59,901 nt of DNA, from NCBI RefSeq assembly GCF_003287735.1, contig NZ_NSCM01000027.1:1-59901 (forward strand). Direction: 5' to 3'. How positions within the stretch are numbered: the first letter of the stretch is position 1; the number at the start of each line of letters is the position of its first letter. The notes beneath the pieces are model-generated. The model was not told the DNA's origin and searched no databases. It saw only the letters and a list, made by a program, of their open reading frames with translations. Of the stretch, positions 17,601-27,121 are shown in pieces. The DNA is from Photorhabdus bodei (GTDB lineage: Bacteria > Pseudomonadota > Gammaproteobacteria > Enterobacterales > Enterobacteriaceae). Position numbers and translations under genes: made by a program.

Positions 17601-19751
17601 ATGAGCGTAACAGTCGTTATATTGGCTATCTTGATAATTAGCCTGATTGTCATAGCTTCCTTTCTGATTTTCAAATGGAAGCTACATGATAGCGCCCGTT
17701 ATCTGCCTTCTGTTGCAGAACCAACCTATCGTAAACTTAATGCTGATGAATACCAGGCTATTGAATGTTATCTGAATCGAGAGTTGCCGCCAGTTGTAAC
17801 AGACCGTATTAATAAAACAAGTTGGCCAATTCTGATGGGTAAAAATGATATGGTTTATACTATCTGTCATTCTATTACCCGGTTTTCTGTTGCCTCAGAT
17901 GAACGACATAGCTGGCGTTATTATATTGATATGGCAGAAATTCATTTGCCGTTTTTCCTTGAGCCTTTCATTAAACAGCAGAATATTATTGATGTTGTTC
18001 ACACCGCGACAATACCACTGGTTATTTCGATTAATGGTCACTTTCTGAAAGATTTTCAACAGGATTTTCCTTCTGCTCCGGTAATCTCAGATATATCTCA
18101 TCAGCAGGCATCGATCCAAAAAAATGGTGAAACCAGCGTAAAGTTACAAAATATTCGTAAAGAGACATTGGAGGAATACCGGTTGAATCACTCATCGGGT
18201 ATTTGGGAGGGGGGGTTTTTGTGTTTCGGATTTTTCATTTGGTTTCTTGCGTTACTTTCACCGGCACTGCTTTTGCCGTGGCTGATGTTGATTGCAGGTA
18301 GTTTAGTCGTTGTCAGTTTTTGGCCATTACTTTGCCCACTTTCAATATGCAGGCGCCAGGATATTCACTGTCTTACCGGTATACCAAAACGATGGGGATT
18401 ATTTGGCGAATTTGAACAAGGACAAATGAGTAATATTTCTCTTGGTGGGATTGATTTAATCTATCCTCCTCATTGGGAGCCCTATGTTGCTCACTATTTT
18501 GATCAGAAAACCAATATTGATATTTACACTAACGGTCAGGTAGTCAGGCAAGGGCATTATCTCTCTTTGCATGATGAAGAGAAAAATTACCCTTATCGTC
18601 GTTATGGAAAAAATCTCATGATGATCGTTAGCTGCTTGCTTATTATGTTACTACTCTATTTTTATCAGCCGGTTAGTGTACCGATGAAACTCAGTTTTGC
18701 TTGGTTTCGTGGCAGCATCACAAAAGTTATCACTGACGCTAATATGATAGAAGGGATGGAATTGCGAGTTGGGGATATCCTAAAAGCAAAAGGGGTTGGT
18801 ATGTGTTATATGCCCCCAAACAATATGAACGGTAAAGGCGACACCTATTTTTCTCCGTTCGATTGTTCGGGGATATATTGGAATAGGGTTAATCCACTGC
18901 CAATACCAGAATCAGAAATTATAGAAAATGCAGCTAAACTGATCGCGACTGTTAATAAACAATTACGTTTACAGGAAAATGACGATGTAATAAATCCAGA
19001 CCTTACTCAGGAGATTTTCAAATCTAGTATGATCTTATTGGAAGATTTCTCTGATATTGTATTGAAAACTAAAAAATTATGTGAAAAAGAAACAGACTGT
19101 TTACGATTGAAAAATGCTTTGGTTAACCTGGGTAGTGCTATTGATTGGCTAACTTTGTTAAAGAATGCAGAAAGTGGCAAGCTGGATGGCACTCATGTTT
19201 TATTGCGCCCGGCAGGTGCTGAAGCTTTAGGGAAATTGGTTGATGCGACGACATCATCATTTATCTACCGGGAAATAGATAAAGTTGCAATGCTGCTTAA
19301 TAGCCCTTCTCCTGGCGGAGTTCTACTTATCAGTGATGAAGGCAAACAACTGGTTGAGTATATAACGCCAGCCATCATCTCTTATGACCATAGTGCGTTG
19401 GAAGACCATAGTGTGTTGGAAGATCATAGTGCGTTGGAACAATGGCGTGAGTTACAGCGGTTATCGGATATGGTATTGCAAACACCCTTTGAGACAACGG
19501 GAATTGTCACGGAATTGTCCGTGGATAGTAATGGAACCCGCCGGATTGTGCTGCATAATGAACTAGATACCATGACACTTGCTCGTTGTATTGGTACCAC
19601 TATTTTATTCTTGGCTCTTTTTACGACCTTAATCATTAATTTTGTGCTGGTTATTAAGAAAAATCGGCAGAATAAACAACGTATAAACAAAATCAGTCAA
19701 TATTACGATAACTGTTTTAATACACTTTTTCCTCCTACGCATTGGCGATAA
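17601..19751 (+). CDS. igaA: IgaA/YrfF, inner-membrane brake on the Rcs phosphorelay
   Basis: 716 residues. IgaA restrains RcsD and is essential in several enterics unless Rcs is inactivated. Membrane segments are visible near residues 5-25, about 200-250 and 335-355, with a C-terminal one near 668-690; a large periplasmic part lies between. Conserved stretches include NIRKETLEEY, LTGIPKRWGLFGEF, NISLGGIDLIYPPHWEPY and KLDGTHVLLRPAGAEAL. The ATG at 17601 (MSVTVVIL) matches family N termini; an earlier frame start at 17550 is unlikely. An 18-bp triplication near the C terminus is listed separately. Confidence 0.95.
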   Translation: MSVTVVILAILIISLIVIASFLIFKWKLHDSARYLPSVAEPTYRKLNADEYQAIECYLNRELPPVVTDRINKTSWPILMGKNDMVYTICHSITRFSVASDERHSWRYYIDMAEIHLPFFLEPFIKQQNIIDVVHTATIPLVISINGHFLKDFQQDFPSAPVISDISHQQASIQKNGETSVKLQNIRKETLEEYRLNHSSGIWEGGFLCFGFFIWFLALLSPALLLPWLMLIAGSLVVVSFWPLLCPLSICRRQDIHCLTGIPKRWGLFGEFEQGQMSNISLGGIDLIYPPHWEPYVAHYFDQKTNIDIYTNGQVVRQGHYLSLHDEEKNYPYRRYGKNLMMIVSCLLIMLLLYFYQPVSVPMKLSFAWFRGSITKVITDANMIEGMELRVGDILKAKGVGMCYMPPNNMNGKGDTYFSPFDCSGIYWNRVNPLPIPESEIIENAAKLIATVNKQLRLQENDDVINPDLTQEIFKSSMILLEDFSDIVLKTKKLCEKETDCLRLKNALVNLGSAIDWLTLLKNAESGKLDGTHVLLRPAGAEALGKLVDATTSSFIYREIDKVAMLLNSPSPGGVLLISDEGKQLVEYITPAIISYDHSALEDHSVLEDHSALEQWRELQRLSDMVLQTPFETTGIVTELSVDSNGTRRIVLHNELDTMTLARCIGTTILFLALFTTLIINFVLVIKKNRQNKQRINKISQYYDNCFNTLFPPTHWR
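19386..19439 (+). repeat. Three tandem 18-bp repeats inside igaA
   Basis: Three copies of an 18-bp unit (GACCATAGTGCGTTGGAA and close variants) encode DHSALE, DHSVLE and DHSALE. Copy-number change would preserve the frame. E. coli IgaA has a short unrelated segment (YDYPPQEQW) at the same place. Confidence 0.9.
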
Positions 19752-19925
19752 TCGACAATGGTATGTTAGCAAAAATCGCCGTAAACCCTTGCCCAGTGCG
19801 GGCGGGGATATCAGGCGAAAAGCTCAAAGGGCTTTAGGGCTGGCTACTGTGACGTATCTTGGTTGAATTGATATCTGCCTGTAAAACAGGCTAAAATGAA
19901 TGCACTATCTCCATGAGCGCTGAAT

Positions 19926-21095
19926 ATGTTAAGAGCGACCAAAGTCCGCATCTACCCCACACCCGAACAGGCCGGGTATCTTAACGGCCAGTTCGGTGCG
20001 GTCCGTTTTGCGTACAACAAGGCGCTGCACATTAAAAAGCAGGCTTACAAACGTCACGGTGTGAGTTTAAATCCGCGCAAAGACCTCAAGCCGCTCCTGG
20101 CGGTCGCGAAGCAATCCCGCAAGTACGCCTGGCTCAAGGCATATGACGCCATCGCGTTACAGCAGGCGGTGCTCAATCTGCATACCGCGTTTGATAATTT
20201 CTTCAATCCGAAGTTGCGCGCCCAATTTCCCACGTTCAAACGCAAACAGGGCAAGCAATCCAGCTATCACTGTGTTGGGGTGAAAGTGCTGGAGGGCGCG
20301 GTGAAGATCCCGAAATTGTCACCGATAGAAGCACGCATACACCGAGAAATTACAGGGGAAGTGAAGAGCATTACGCTCTCTCGAACCGCCACGGGAAAAT
20401 ATTTCGCCGCTATCCTGTGTGACGATGGCAAAGATGCGCCGGAAACGCCGGGCGTTATCATCCGCGTGACCGGTTGCGATATGGGTTTATCCCACTATCT
20501 TATCGAGTCGACCGGGGAGAAGGTCAATAACCCCCGTCACCTTATCAACGCCACCCGTAACCTGCGTCGAAAGCAGAAATCGCTGTCCCGCAAACAACAG
20601 GGCAGCTCTAACCGCGGTAAGGCTCGATTACGTCTGGCGGCAGTCCATGAGCGGGTAGCCAATGCCCGTGCCGATTTTCAACATAAACTCTCTCGTTCAA
20701 TTGTTGACGAAAACCAAGCGGTAATTGTGGAGAGACTGAAATCGGCCAACATGATGAAAAATCACCACATTGCTCGCGCTATCGGGGATGCGGGCTGGAA
20801 TAGCTTCATCAAGAAACTGGAATACAAAGCCGCAGCGGCAGGTGTCCATCTGGTCAAACTGGATCAGTGGTTCGCCAGCTCGAAAACCTGTCATTGCTGC
20901 GGTCACAAAGAGCTGGAAATGCCGCTGCGTAAGCGGATCTGGCAATGCCCTTGCTGTGGTGTTGAACATGACCGCGATATCAATGCGGCGCTCAACATCC
21001 AGCGCAAGGGCATACTGGAATTACAGGCGGCGGGACTCGTCGTTTCTGCCCACAGAGGCCAGCGTAAATCCGTCATAAAGACGGTGGCGGCCTGA
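19926..21095 (+). CDS. tnpB: TnpB RNA-guided endonuclease (OrfB)
   Basis: A 389-residue TnpB of the IS200/IS605 group. The N-terminal OrfB helix-turn-helix (RIYPTPEQAGYLNGQFGAVR) is followed by the RuvC-like nuclease. Asp185 is in TGCDMGL, Glu269 in IVERLKSANM, and the third acidic motif is EHDRDINAALNI. The zinc ribbon has Cys pairs CHCCG and CPCCG. All catalytic elements look intact. TnpB is an ancestor-type relative of Cas12, guided by a right-end RNA to protect the element's donor site. The guide here would be copied from the hslR leader. Confidence 0.95.
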   Translation: MLRATKVRIYPTPEQAGYLNGQFGAVRFAYNKALHIKKQAYKRHGVSLNPRKDLKPLLAVAKQSRKYAWLKAYDAIALQQAVLNLHTAFDNFFNPKLRAQFPTFKRKQGKQSSYHCVGVKVLEGAVKIPKLSPIEARIHREITGEVKSITLSRTATGKYFAAILCDDGKDAPETPGVIIRVTGCDMGLSHYLIESTGEKVNNPRHLINATRNLRRKQKSLSRKQQGSSNRGKARLRLAAVHERVANARADFQHKLSRSIVDENQAVIVERLKSANMMKNHHIARAIGDAGWNSFIKKLEYKAAAAGVHLVKLDQWFASSKTCHCCGHKELEMPLRKRIWQCPCCGVEHDRDINAALNIQRKGILELQAAGLVVSAHRGQRKSVIKTVAA

Positions 21096-21106
21096 GAAGT
21101 GGGAAG

Positions 21107-21129
21107 CCTCGACGTTTTTTACGGCGGGG
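21107..21129 (+). ncRNA. Right-end hairpin, probable part of the TnpB guide-RNA scaffold
   Basis: CCTCGACG (21107-21114) pairs with CGGCGGGG (21122-21129) across a 7-nt loop, with one mismatch and one G-U pair. It lies 11 bp past the tnpB stop. Subterminal hairpins here define the IS right end and the omegaRNA scaffold in characterised elements. The guide would follow at about 21138. Confidence 0.4.
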
Positions 21130-21177
21130 AGTAGTCACGCTCTGTTTTATTTGCCAAAGCTGATAGTGAGAGGAAAA

Positions 21178-21594
21178 ATGAAGGGTAATTCAGACTCCGA
21201 TCAAGCTGTCCGTCTGGATAAGTGGCTGTGGGCGGCTCGTTTTTATAAAACACGGGCTATTGCACGGGAAATGATAGATGGTGGTAAAGTTCACTATAAT
21301 GGTCAAAGAAGTAAACCGAGTAAATTGGTTGAACTAGGGGCTGCAATTAAACTGCGTCAAGGTAATGATGAACGTATAGTTGAAGTTCTTGCACTAAGCA
21401 ATCATCGGCGCGGTGCGCCGGAGGCGCAACAACTTTACCAAGAGACGGAAGCGAGTATTACTAACCGGGAAAAAATGGCAATTGCTCGAAAAATGAATGC
21501 ATTAACTATGCCTCATCCTGATCGCCGGCCGGATAAAAAAGAAAGACGCACGCTGATTAAGTTTAAAAATACCAAGTTAAGCGGGCAGGAATAA
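21178..21594 (+). CDS. hslR: Heat-shock protein 15 (ribosome-associated)
   Basis: A 138-residue S4-like RNA-binding protein that rescues 50S subunits still carrying nascent-chain tRNA. The S4 domain is at the N terminus (VRLDKWLWAARFYKTR, then GGKVHYNGQRSKPSK). The C terminus is basic (RPDKKERRTLIKFKN). The ATG at 21178, with GAGGA upstream, is preferred over an earlier one at 21151. It is separated from igaA by the TnpB element. Confidence 0.95.
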   Translation: MKGNSDSDQAVRLDKWLWAARFYKTRAIAREMIDGGKVHYNGQRSKPSKLVELGAAIKLRQGNDERIVEVLALSNHRRGAPEAQQLYQETEASITNREKMAIARKMNALTMPHPDRRPDKKERRTLIKFKNTKLSGQE

Positions 21595-21616
21595 CCTGCT
21601 CGAATGAGAGATATTT

Positions 21617-22489
21617 ATGTTTAAACAAGACCAATTACACCGCTTTTTATTTGAGAATTATTCTGTACGTGGTGAGCTGGTTTTAGCCAGTGAGACTTAC
21701 CAGAATGTTTTGGATAATCATGATTACCCGCAGCCGGTACAGCAATTATTGGGAGAACTGTTGGTAGCAACCAGTCTATTAACTGCAACCCTGAAATTTG
21801 ATGGCGATATTACGGTTCAGATTCAGGGAGATGGCCCGGTCAAATTGGCCGTTATTAATGGTAATCATCAGCAACAAATGCGTGGTGTCGCTCGTATTGA
21901 TGGATTAGTGACTGAAAATAGCAGCTTGAAACAGATGGTGGGTACAGGCTATATGGTTATTACCATTACACCGACTCATGGTGAGCGTTATCAGGGAGTG
22001 GTTGCGTTGGAAGGTGAAACACTGGCGGATTGCCTTGATGATTATTTTAGACAGTCTGAACAGCTACCCACTCGTCTATTTATCCGTACAGGCATTCAGG
22101 ATGGAAGAGTTGCTGCTGGTGGTATGTTGTTACAAATTCTGCCAACAGCGGAGCAGGGGAGTGCGGAAGCTTTTGATCATCTGGTGCAACTTACTGCAAC
22201 CATTAAAGGTGAAGAGTTATTTTCATTGGAAGTTAAGGAGATCTTGCACCGCCTTTATCATGAGGAGGATGTCATATTATATGAACCGCAAGCGGTTGAA
22301 TTCCGTTGTACTTGTTCTCGCCAACGTTGTGCTGACATATTAGTCACACTTTCCGATGAGGATGTTAATCATATTTTGCAGAAAGATGGCGCCATTGATA
22401 TGTCGTGTGAGTATTGCGGCACGCACCATATTTTTGATGCTGATGATCTGGCTGCAATCAGAACAGAAAAAAAGAATCGGCTCCATTGA
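21617..22489 (+). CDS. hslO: Redox-regulated chaperone Hsp33
   Basis: A 290-residue holdase activated by oxidation and heat. The C-terminal redox switch is intact: CTCSRQRC supplies the C-x-C pair and CEYCG the C-x2-C pair that bind zinc when reduced. It is co-oriented with hslR, 22 bp downstream. A weak hairpin (AAGGCGC / GCGCCTT, 22521-22540) may terminate it. Confidence 0.97.
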   Translation: MFKQDQLHRFLFENYSVRGELVLASETYQNVLDNHDYPQPVQQLLGELLVATSLLTATLKFDGDITVQIQGDGPVKLAVINGNHQQQMRGVARIDGLVTENSSLKQMVGTGYMVITITPTHGERYQGVVALEGETLADCLDDYFRQSEQLPTRLFIRTGIQDGRVAAGGMLLQILPTAEQGSAEAFDHLVQLTATIKGEELFSLEVKEILHRLYHEEDVILYEPQAVEFRCTCSRQRCADILVTLSDEDVNHILQKDGAIDMSCEYCGTHHIFDADDLAAIRTEKKNRLH

Positions 22490-22703
22490 TATTCTATCTA
22501 AACAAATTTTCTCACCTTTTAAGGCGCTGATTCGCGCCTTTCTAGCAATATCCATAATACTCAAAACTGCTTTTGTGCCTTTGGCCCCAGATTAAACTTA
22601 AAAAAATAGTGGGTTTTCAATTTTTTGATAACTATCGCTGTTAATTAATCATAACTATTTATTATTGCTCACAGAAAAAGCGTGACTACCCAGGAGCAAT
22701 AAC

Positions 22704-24323
22704 ATGAGTGTTAAAGGTATTACCCCGCAGGAACTCGCGGACTATGGAATCCATGATGTTAATGAAATTATTTATAATCCAAGCTATGAGTTGTTATTTT
22801 CAGAAGAAACCAAACCTTCACTCGAAGGCTGCGAGAGTGGCACTCTGACCAACCTGGGGGCTGTGGCTGTCGATACGGGGATCTTCACGGGTCGTTCCCC
22901 CAAAGATAAGTACATTGTTCGTGATGATGTCACCCGTGACACCGTATGGTGGGCTGACCAGGGAAAAGGTAAAAATGATAACAAGCCATTACAGCAGGAA
23001 ACATGGACATACCTGAAAGGCTTGGTAACTAAACAGCTTTCAGGCAAACGTTTGTTTGTAGTTGATGCTTTCTGTGGTGCTAATGCAGATACACGATTGA
23101 AAGTCCGCTTTATCACAGAAGTTGCGTGGCAGGCCCACTTTGTTAAAAACATGTTTATCCGTCCGTCAGATGAAGAGTTGGTTGAGTTCAAACCAGATTT
23201 TATTGTGATGAACGGTGCAAAATGCACCAACCCGCAATGGCAAGAGCAGGGTTTGAACTCTGAAAACTTTGTTGCGTTTAACCTGACAGAGCGTATGCAG
23301 CTTATTGGTGGTACCTGGTACGGTGGCGAAATGAAGAAAGGGATGTTCTCTATGATGAACTACCTGTTGCCACTGAAAGGTATTGCTTCGATGCACTGTT
23401 CTGCCAACGTGGGTGAAAAAGGGGACGTTGCGGTTTTCTTCGGCTTGTCTGGTACAGGTAAAACTACACTTTCTACTGATCCAAAACGTAAGCTGATTGG
23501 TGATGATGAGCACGGTTGGGATGATGACGGTGTATTCAACTTTGAAGGTGGTTGTTACGCGAAAACCATCAATCTGTCCAAAGAGGCGGAACCTGATATC
23601 TATAATGCGATTAGACGTGATGCGTTGCTGGAAAATGTTACTGTACTGACAGATGGCACGGTTGATTTCCATGATGGTTCAAAAACTGAAAATACCCGTG
23701 TTTCTTATCCTATCTACCATATTGAAAACATTGTTAAGCCGGTTTCCAAAGCGGGCCATGCAACTAAGGTCATCTTTCTGACTGCGGACGCATTTGGTGT
23801 GTTACCTCCGGTATCTCGTTTGACACCCGAACAGACTCAATATCACTTCCTATCTGGTTTTACGGCAAAATTGGCAGGTACCGAACGTGGTGTGACTGAA
23901 CCAACACCTACATTTTCTGCTTGTTTTGGTGCCGCATTCCTGACTTTGCATCCAACTCAATACGCGGAAGTCTTGGTAAAACGTATGCAGGCCGCAGGTG
24001 CTAAGGCTTATCTGGTGAATACTGGCTGGAATGGAACGGGTAAACGAATCTCGATTAAGGATACCCGTGGGATCATTGATGCCATCCTAAATGGTGATAT
24101 TGAAGAAGCTAATACCATTACATTACCTATTTTCGATCTGGCGGTTCCGACAGCGTTGCCGGGTGTGGATACCGATATTCTTGATCCACGTAAGACTTAT
24201 GCAGATAAATCTCAATGGGAAGAGAGGGCGAAAGATTTGGCTCATCGTTTTGTCGACAACTTTGATAAATATACCGATACACAGGCGGGAGAAGCTTTAG
24301 TGAAAGCAGGTCCTAAACTGTAA
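22704..24323 (+). CDS. pckA: Phosphoenolpyruvate carboxykinase (ATP)
   Basis: A 539-residue gluconeogenic enzyme converting oxaloacetate and ATP to PEP. The P-loop is [12 protein letters not shown] near residue 248, the metal-site motif GDDEHGW follows, and the FTGRSPKDK substrate stretch is near residue 60. A CAGGAG ribosome site precedes the ATG. In E. coli envZ-ompR lie next to pckA; here a pirin gene does, so synteny breaks at this point. Confidence 0.98.
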   Translation: MSVKGITPQELADYGIHDVNEIIYNPSYELLFSEETKPSLEGCESGTLTNLGAVAVDTGIFTGRSPKDKYIVRDDVTRDTVWWADQGKGKNDNKPLQQETWTYLKGLVTKQLSGKRLFVVDAFCGANADTRLKVRFITEVAWQAHFVKNMFIRPSDEELVEFKPDFIVMNGAKCTNPQWQEQGLNSENFVAFNLTERMQLIGGTWYGGEMKKGMFSMMNYLLPLKGIASMHCSANVGEKGDVAVFFGLSGTGKTTLSTDPKRKLIGDDEHGWDDDGVFNFEGGCYAKTINLSKEAEPDIYNAIRRDALLENVTVLTDGTVDFHDGSKTENTRVSYPIYHIENIVKPVSKAGHATKVIFLTADAFGVLPPVSRLTPEQTQYHFLSGFTAKLAGTERGVTEPTPTFSACFGAAFLTLHPTQYAEVLVKRMQAAGAKAYLVNTGWNGTGKRISIKDTRGIIDAILNGDIEEANTITLPIFDLAVPTALPGVDTDILDPRKTYADKSQWEERAKDLAHRFVDNFDKYTDTQAGEALVKAGPKL

Positions 24324-24336
24324 TTGTGAATTTTTT

Positions 24337-24363
24337 AGCCTCATCCGTTAGGGTGAGGCTTAT
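24337..24363 (+). terminator. pckA terminator
   Basis: The stem AGCCTCA / TGAGGCT (24337-24343, 24354-24360) is followed by TATTT. It sits between convergent pckA and the pirin gene and could serve both. Confidence 0.6.
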
Positions 24364-24370
24364 TTGATAT

Positions 24371-25066
24371 TTATATTGGAGGAAGGTCAAACAACAATAT
24401 TTCACTATCGTTGCTGCTGCTAAGTTGAAGATTGATTTCATCTCGGATAGCCAGACCATCGCTGGTGGTGGCTTTGACACCATTAACCGTCACTTCGCCA
24501 CGAATGACTTGTATCCAAATATAACGGCCTTTTTCTGCGACATATTCGGCGGTTTCGTGATCCTTAAGTACCCAACGCCACAAAGTCATATCCTGAAATA
24601 CTTTTAGTGAACCACCCCGTGCATCAGGCGAGAGCACCAGTTGGCGGCCTTGTACATCATCAAAGCGACCTTGTTCATAGCGCGGTGTTAAACCCGTTTT
24701 ACTTGGGATGATCCAAATTTGATACAGATGCAATTGGCGATCACTGTTCGGATTGTATTCTGAGTGGCGAATGCCGGTACCTGCGCTCATAATTTGGAAT
24801 TCACCAGCAGGTACTCGCTCTTTATTTCCTATACTATCCTGGTGTTCAACGGCACCAGAAAGAACATAGGTCAGTATTTCCATATCCTTATGCGGATGGG
24901 TACCAAAACCTTGACCTGCTTTGATGAAATCTTCATTAATGACTCTCAATGCTGAGAAATTCATAAAATTAGTATCGTAATAGCTGGCAAATGAGAAGGT
25001 ATGCCAACTAGTTAACCAGCCATGATCGGCATGGCCGCGATCTGATGCTTTGCGTAAATGGATCAT
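24371..25066 (-). CDS. yhhW: Pirin-family bicupin (YhhW-like, possible quercetinase)
   Basis: A 231-residue two-cupin protein with the pirin metal site (THPHKDMEILTYVLSG, then SAGTGIRHSEYN). E. coli YhhW has quercetin 2,3-dioxygenase activity in vitro; the physiological role is unknown. The start is the ATG at 25066 (MIHLRKAS), with GAGGAG eight bases upstream. A TTG two codons earlier falls inside the ribosome site. Proximity to ryhB echoes the yhhW-yhhX-ryhB neighbourhood of E. coli. Confidence 0.9.
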   Translation of the reverse strand: MIHLRKASDRGHADHGWLTSWHTFSFASYYDTNFMNFSALRVINEDFIKAGQGFGTHPHKDMEILTYVLSGAVEHQDSIGNKERVPAGEFQIMSAGTGIRHSEYNPNSDRQLHLYQIWIIPSKTGLTPRYEQGRFDDVQGRQLVLSPDARGGSLKVFQDMTLWRWVLKDHETAEYVAEKGRYIWIQVIRGEVTVNGVKATTSDGLAIRDEINLQLSSSNDSEILLFDLPPI

Positions 25067-25181
25067 ATTCAAATCTCCTCAATGGTTTTTACAGTCTAAT
25101 TGAGAAGAGATAGCATTAAAGCTTAAAAATCTGACTTAAAAATTCAAATATTTTAAACAAAGGGTGATTGGATTAATTAAT

Positions 25182-25281
25182 AAAAAGAAGCCAGCACCTG
25201 GCTGGCTAAAGTAAACACTGGAAGCAATGTGAGCAATGTCGTGCTTTCATCTGTACCCTGAAGGCAGTTCATCTGAAAGCG
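25182..25281 (-). ncRNA. ryhB: RyhB small RNA
   Basis: The minus strand carries the core of enterobacterial RyhB almost unchanged: GAAAGCACGACATTGCTCAC followed by ATTGCTTCCAG, then the terminator hairpin AGCCAGC / GCTGGCT and a U-rich run. The core is the seed and Hfq-binding part that represses mRNAs of iron-using proteins such as sodB and sdh. A strong Fur site overlaps the promoter (TTTACA, 18 bp, TATCAT), putting the 5' end near 25281. The 5' stem differs from E. coli. An 84-codon frame across this locus is judged spurious. Confidence 0.95.
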
Positions 25282-25289
25282 ATACGAAT

Positions 25290-25308
25290 GATAATAATTA
25301 TCACTATC
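25290..25308 (-). promoter_or_regulatory. Fur box over the ryhB promoter
   Basis: GATAGTGATAATTATTATC on the minus strand matches 17 of 19 positions of the classical Fur consensus GATAATGATAATCATTATC. It lies between and over the -35/-10 elements of ryhB, so iron-loaded Fur should silence it. Confidence 0.9.
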
Positions 25309-25756
25309 GATTGTAAAGTGTTTTTTCTGGTCAAATATAGAATAATGGTGAAAATTTATCTCAACTATTTGATAAATATTACTATTTTTTAGATATCGGT
25401 GTGATGCCAAAGGGAAAGAAAACCCTTTCATCGAGTCGATTTATTAGGTGATTACCTTAGATTATTCAGTAAATTTGACATGATATTAAGAGCCTTGACA
25501 GGGGTTACCGAAACCCTTATCTGGGGTCTATCTATCGAAATAATTTGATCAGGAGCATGAAACATGCTTAGACAAAATAAGCTAGAGCTGGAGTTTCATT
25601 TACCATAGGTAACTATTTATTTTAAGAAATGTTTTGATGAAATAATTACACTATAATGAATTTTAATATGCTGCTCAATGCCAAATGTTCTCTAAAATTC
25701 AACTCATTCTGTTTAATAGCCGTTTCTTTTATATATTCTGACTGTATTTTAACGTC
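25309..25756. other. Spacer between ryhB and the histidine kinase
   Basis: About 450 bp, AT-rich. It includes TTGACA-like sequences near 25475 and 25494 and a small hairpin (GGGTT / AACCC near 25503-25520), then AGGAGCATGAAACATG opening only a four-codon frame. No gene is supported. Confidence 0.4.
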
Positions 25757-27121
25757 ATGAAAGATATCTTTTCAGGTAATCACATGTGGCATTTTTTTTC
25801 GTGGGTTGTGTTAACAGGTTTGACTATTTTGGGAATGATTAATCATTCACTAAATCAGAATTATCAACAACAAACAGTTTCATTTAATATTCTTTATCGA
25901 GAGCTGAGTGAAAAGCTGGCACAACATGACGCGATTGTATCGCTAACGGATACTAATATCGAATTAGATCAGCTACAGGAAAATTTTCCACAAATCGTCG
26001 GATTACAAGAGATGCCAATGAATGTATTAATATTCCCTATAATCAGTGAAGAGGGAGAGGGAAGGTATTGGCTTAATAGTAAACGCGATAATATCCGGTT
26101 ATTAATAGATATTAATATCTTAATGAAAGATCTATCATTATTGTCACAATTTCGAATGGTACAACTGGATTGGAATAATCGCCCATTGATTACGTATGGA
26201 CTGGAGAAAGAGCACTATTTTTGGAACTGGGAGAAAAAGTTAACCAATCGTTTTCAGCCTTTTGTGCTTAAAGTGGGTAACGATCAACAATGGTCTAAAA
26301 TTCCGTGGGGTTATATTGCTTGTCTGAGTTTTTTATGGGCAGTGATTATCTGTTTTATCTTTTTAATTCAGAAGAATAAAAGATTGAGGAAAATTGCCGA
26401 TTTACGAGCACATTTCTTTGAATTTACCCGCTTAAATACAATGGATGAAGTGGCAACAGGTGTTGTTCATGAATTAAATCAGCCTTTGACGGCAATTATG
26501 AGTTATAACCAAACCGCATTGCGGTTAATGAAAAGGCAGCAATATGATAAAGTGACGCTAATACTGGATTCATCAATTTTGCAAACTCAACGAATCGCAA
26601 ATTTATTAACGCAGTACCGTCAAAAACTGACGACGGGTAATATTATTTTACAATCTGTAAATATTTTACCGATATTAGGTCGAGTTGAGATATTGCTCGA
26701 AAATGAAATTAAGGCGGGTAAGATCAAGATAATAAAACATATTTGTGATGAATTGCCAATGATATCTGCCGAGCCGTTGTGGATTGAGCAAATATTTCAC
26801 AATTTAATCAGTAATGCTATTCAGGCACAGCAAGGGCAAGGTCGGTCAGAATATCAAAATTGGATCCGCATCGATATCGCCTATATTAATGAAATGATAA
26901 AAATCATGATAACAGATGGTGGTCCTGGACTAAGTGATGAAGCTTTAAAAAACGTGTTTATTCCATTCTTCACAACACGTCAACAAGGTATGGGGCTGGG
27001 AATGACGTTAACAGAAACATTAATTCATAAACTTGGTGGTGATATTAATGCTGAAAATTGTGAAACAGGAGGAGCGCGTTTTATTATTTGGTTACCAACT
27101 AATAAAGGTAAGGAGAAGTAA
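25757..27121 (+). CDS. Membrane sensor histidine kinase (HPK4-type, TtrS/FixL-like core)
   Basis: 454 residues. One membrane segment lies at about 11-27 and a second at about 187-206 (IACLSFLWAVIICFIFLIQ), enclosing a periplasmic sensor domain of about 155 residues that I do not recognise. The kinase core is complete: H238 in VVHELNQPLTAIM, the N box IFHNLISNAIQAQ, DGGPGLS and GMGLGMTLTE. The start could also be the ATG at 25784 (MWHFF). It overlaps the regulator gene by 1 bp (TAATG). Since that regulator is disrupted, the kinase may be an orphan. Confidence 0.9.
   Translation: MKDIFSGNHMWHFFSWVVLTGLTILGMINHSLNQNYQQQTVSFNILYRELSEKLAQHDAIVSLTDTNIELDQLQENFPQIVGLQEMPMNVLIFPIISEEGEGRYWLNSKRDNIRLLIDINILMKDLSLLSQFRMVQLDWNNRPLITYGLEKEHYFWNWEKKLTNRFQPFVLKVGNDQQWSKIPWGYIACLSFLWAVIICFIFLIQKNKRLRKIADLRAHFFEFTRLNTMDEVATGVVHELNQPLTAIMSYNQTALRLMKRQQYDKVTLILDSSILQTQRIANLLTQYRQKLTTGNIILQSVNILPILGRVEILLENEIKAGKIKIIKHICDELPMISAEPLWIEQIFHNLISNAIQAQQGQGRSEYQNWIRIDIAYINEMIKIMITDGGPGLSDEALKNVFIPFFTTRQQGMGLGMTLTETLIHKLGGDINAENCETGGARFIIWLPTNKGKEK

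Larger units (their letters stand above)
19766..21137 (+). mobile_element. IS200/IS605-group element carrying only tnpB (ends approximate)
   Basis: The left end is inferred from a sequence shared with 46300-46346 (starts TTAGCAAAAA, includes CGCCGTAAACCCTTGCCCAG), directly after the igaA stop. The right end is placed just past the hairpin at 21107-21129. There is no tnpA, so the element depends on a transposase in trans. It lies between igaA and hslR, where E. coli has yrfG. The exact boundaries need comparison with an empty site. Confidence 0.75.

Noticed and set aside
25177..25431. 84-codon minus-strand open frame
   Set aside because: It covers the ryhB gene, its terminator and the Fur box; its ATG has no convincing ribosome site and the translation resembles no protein.
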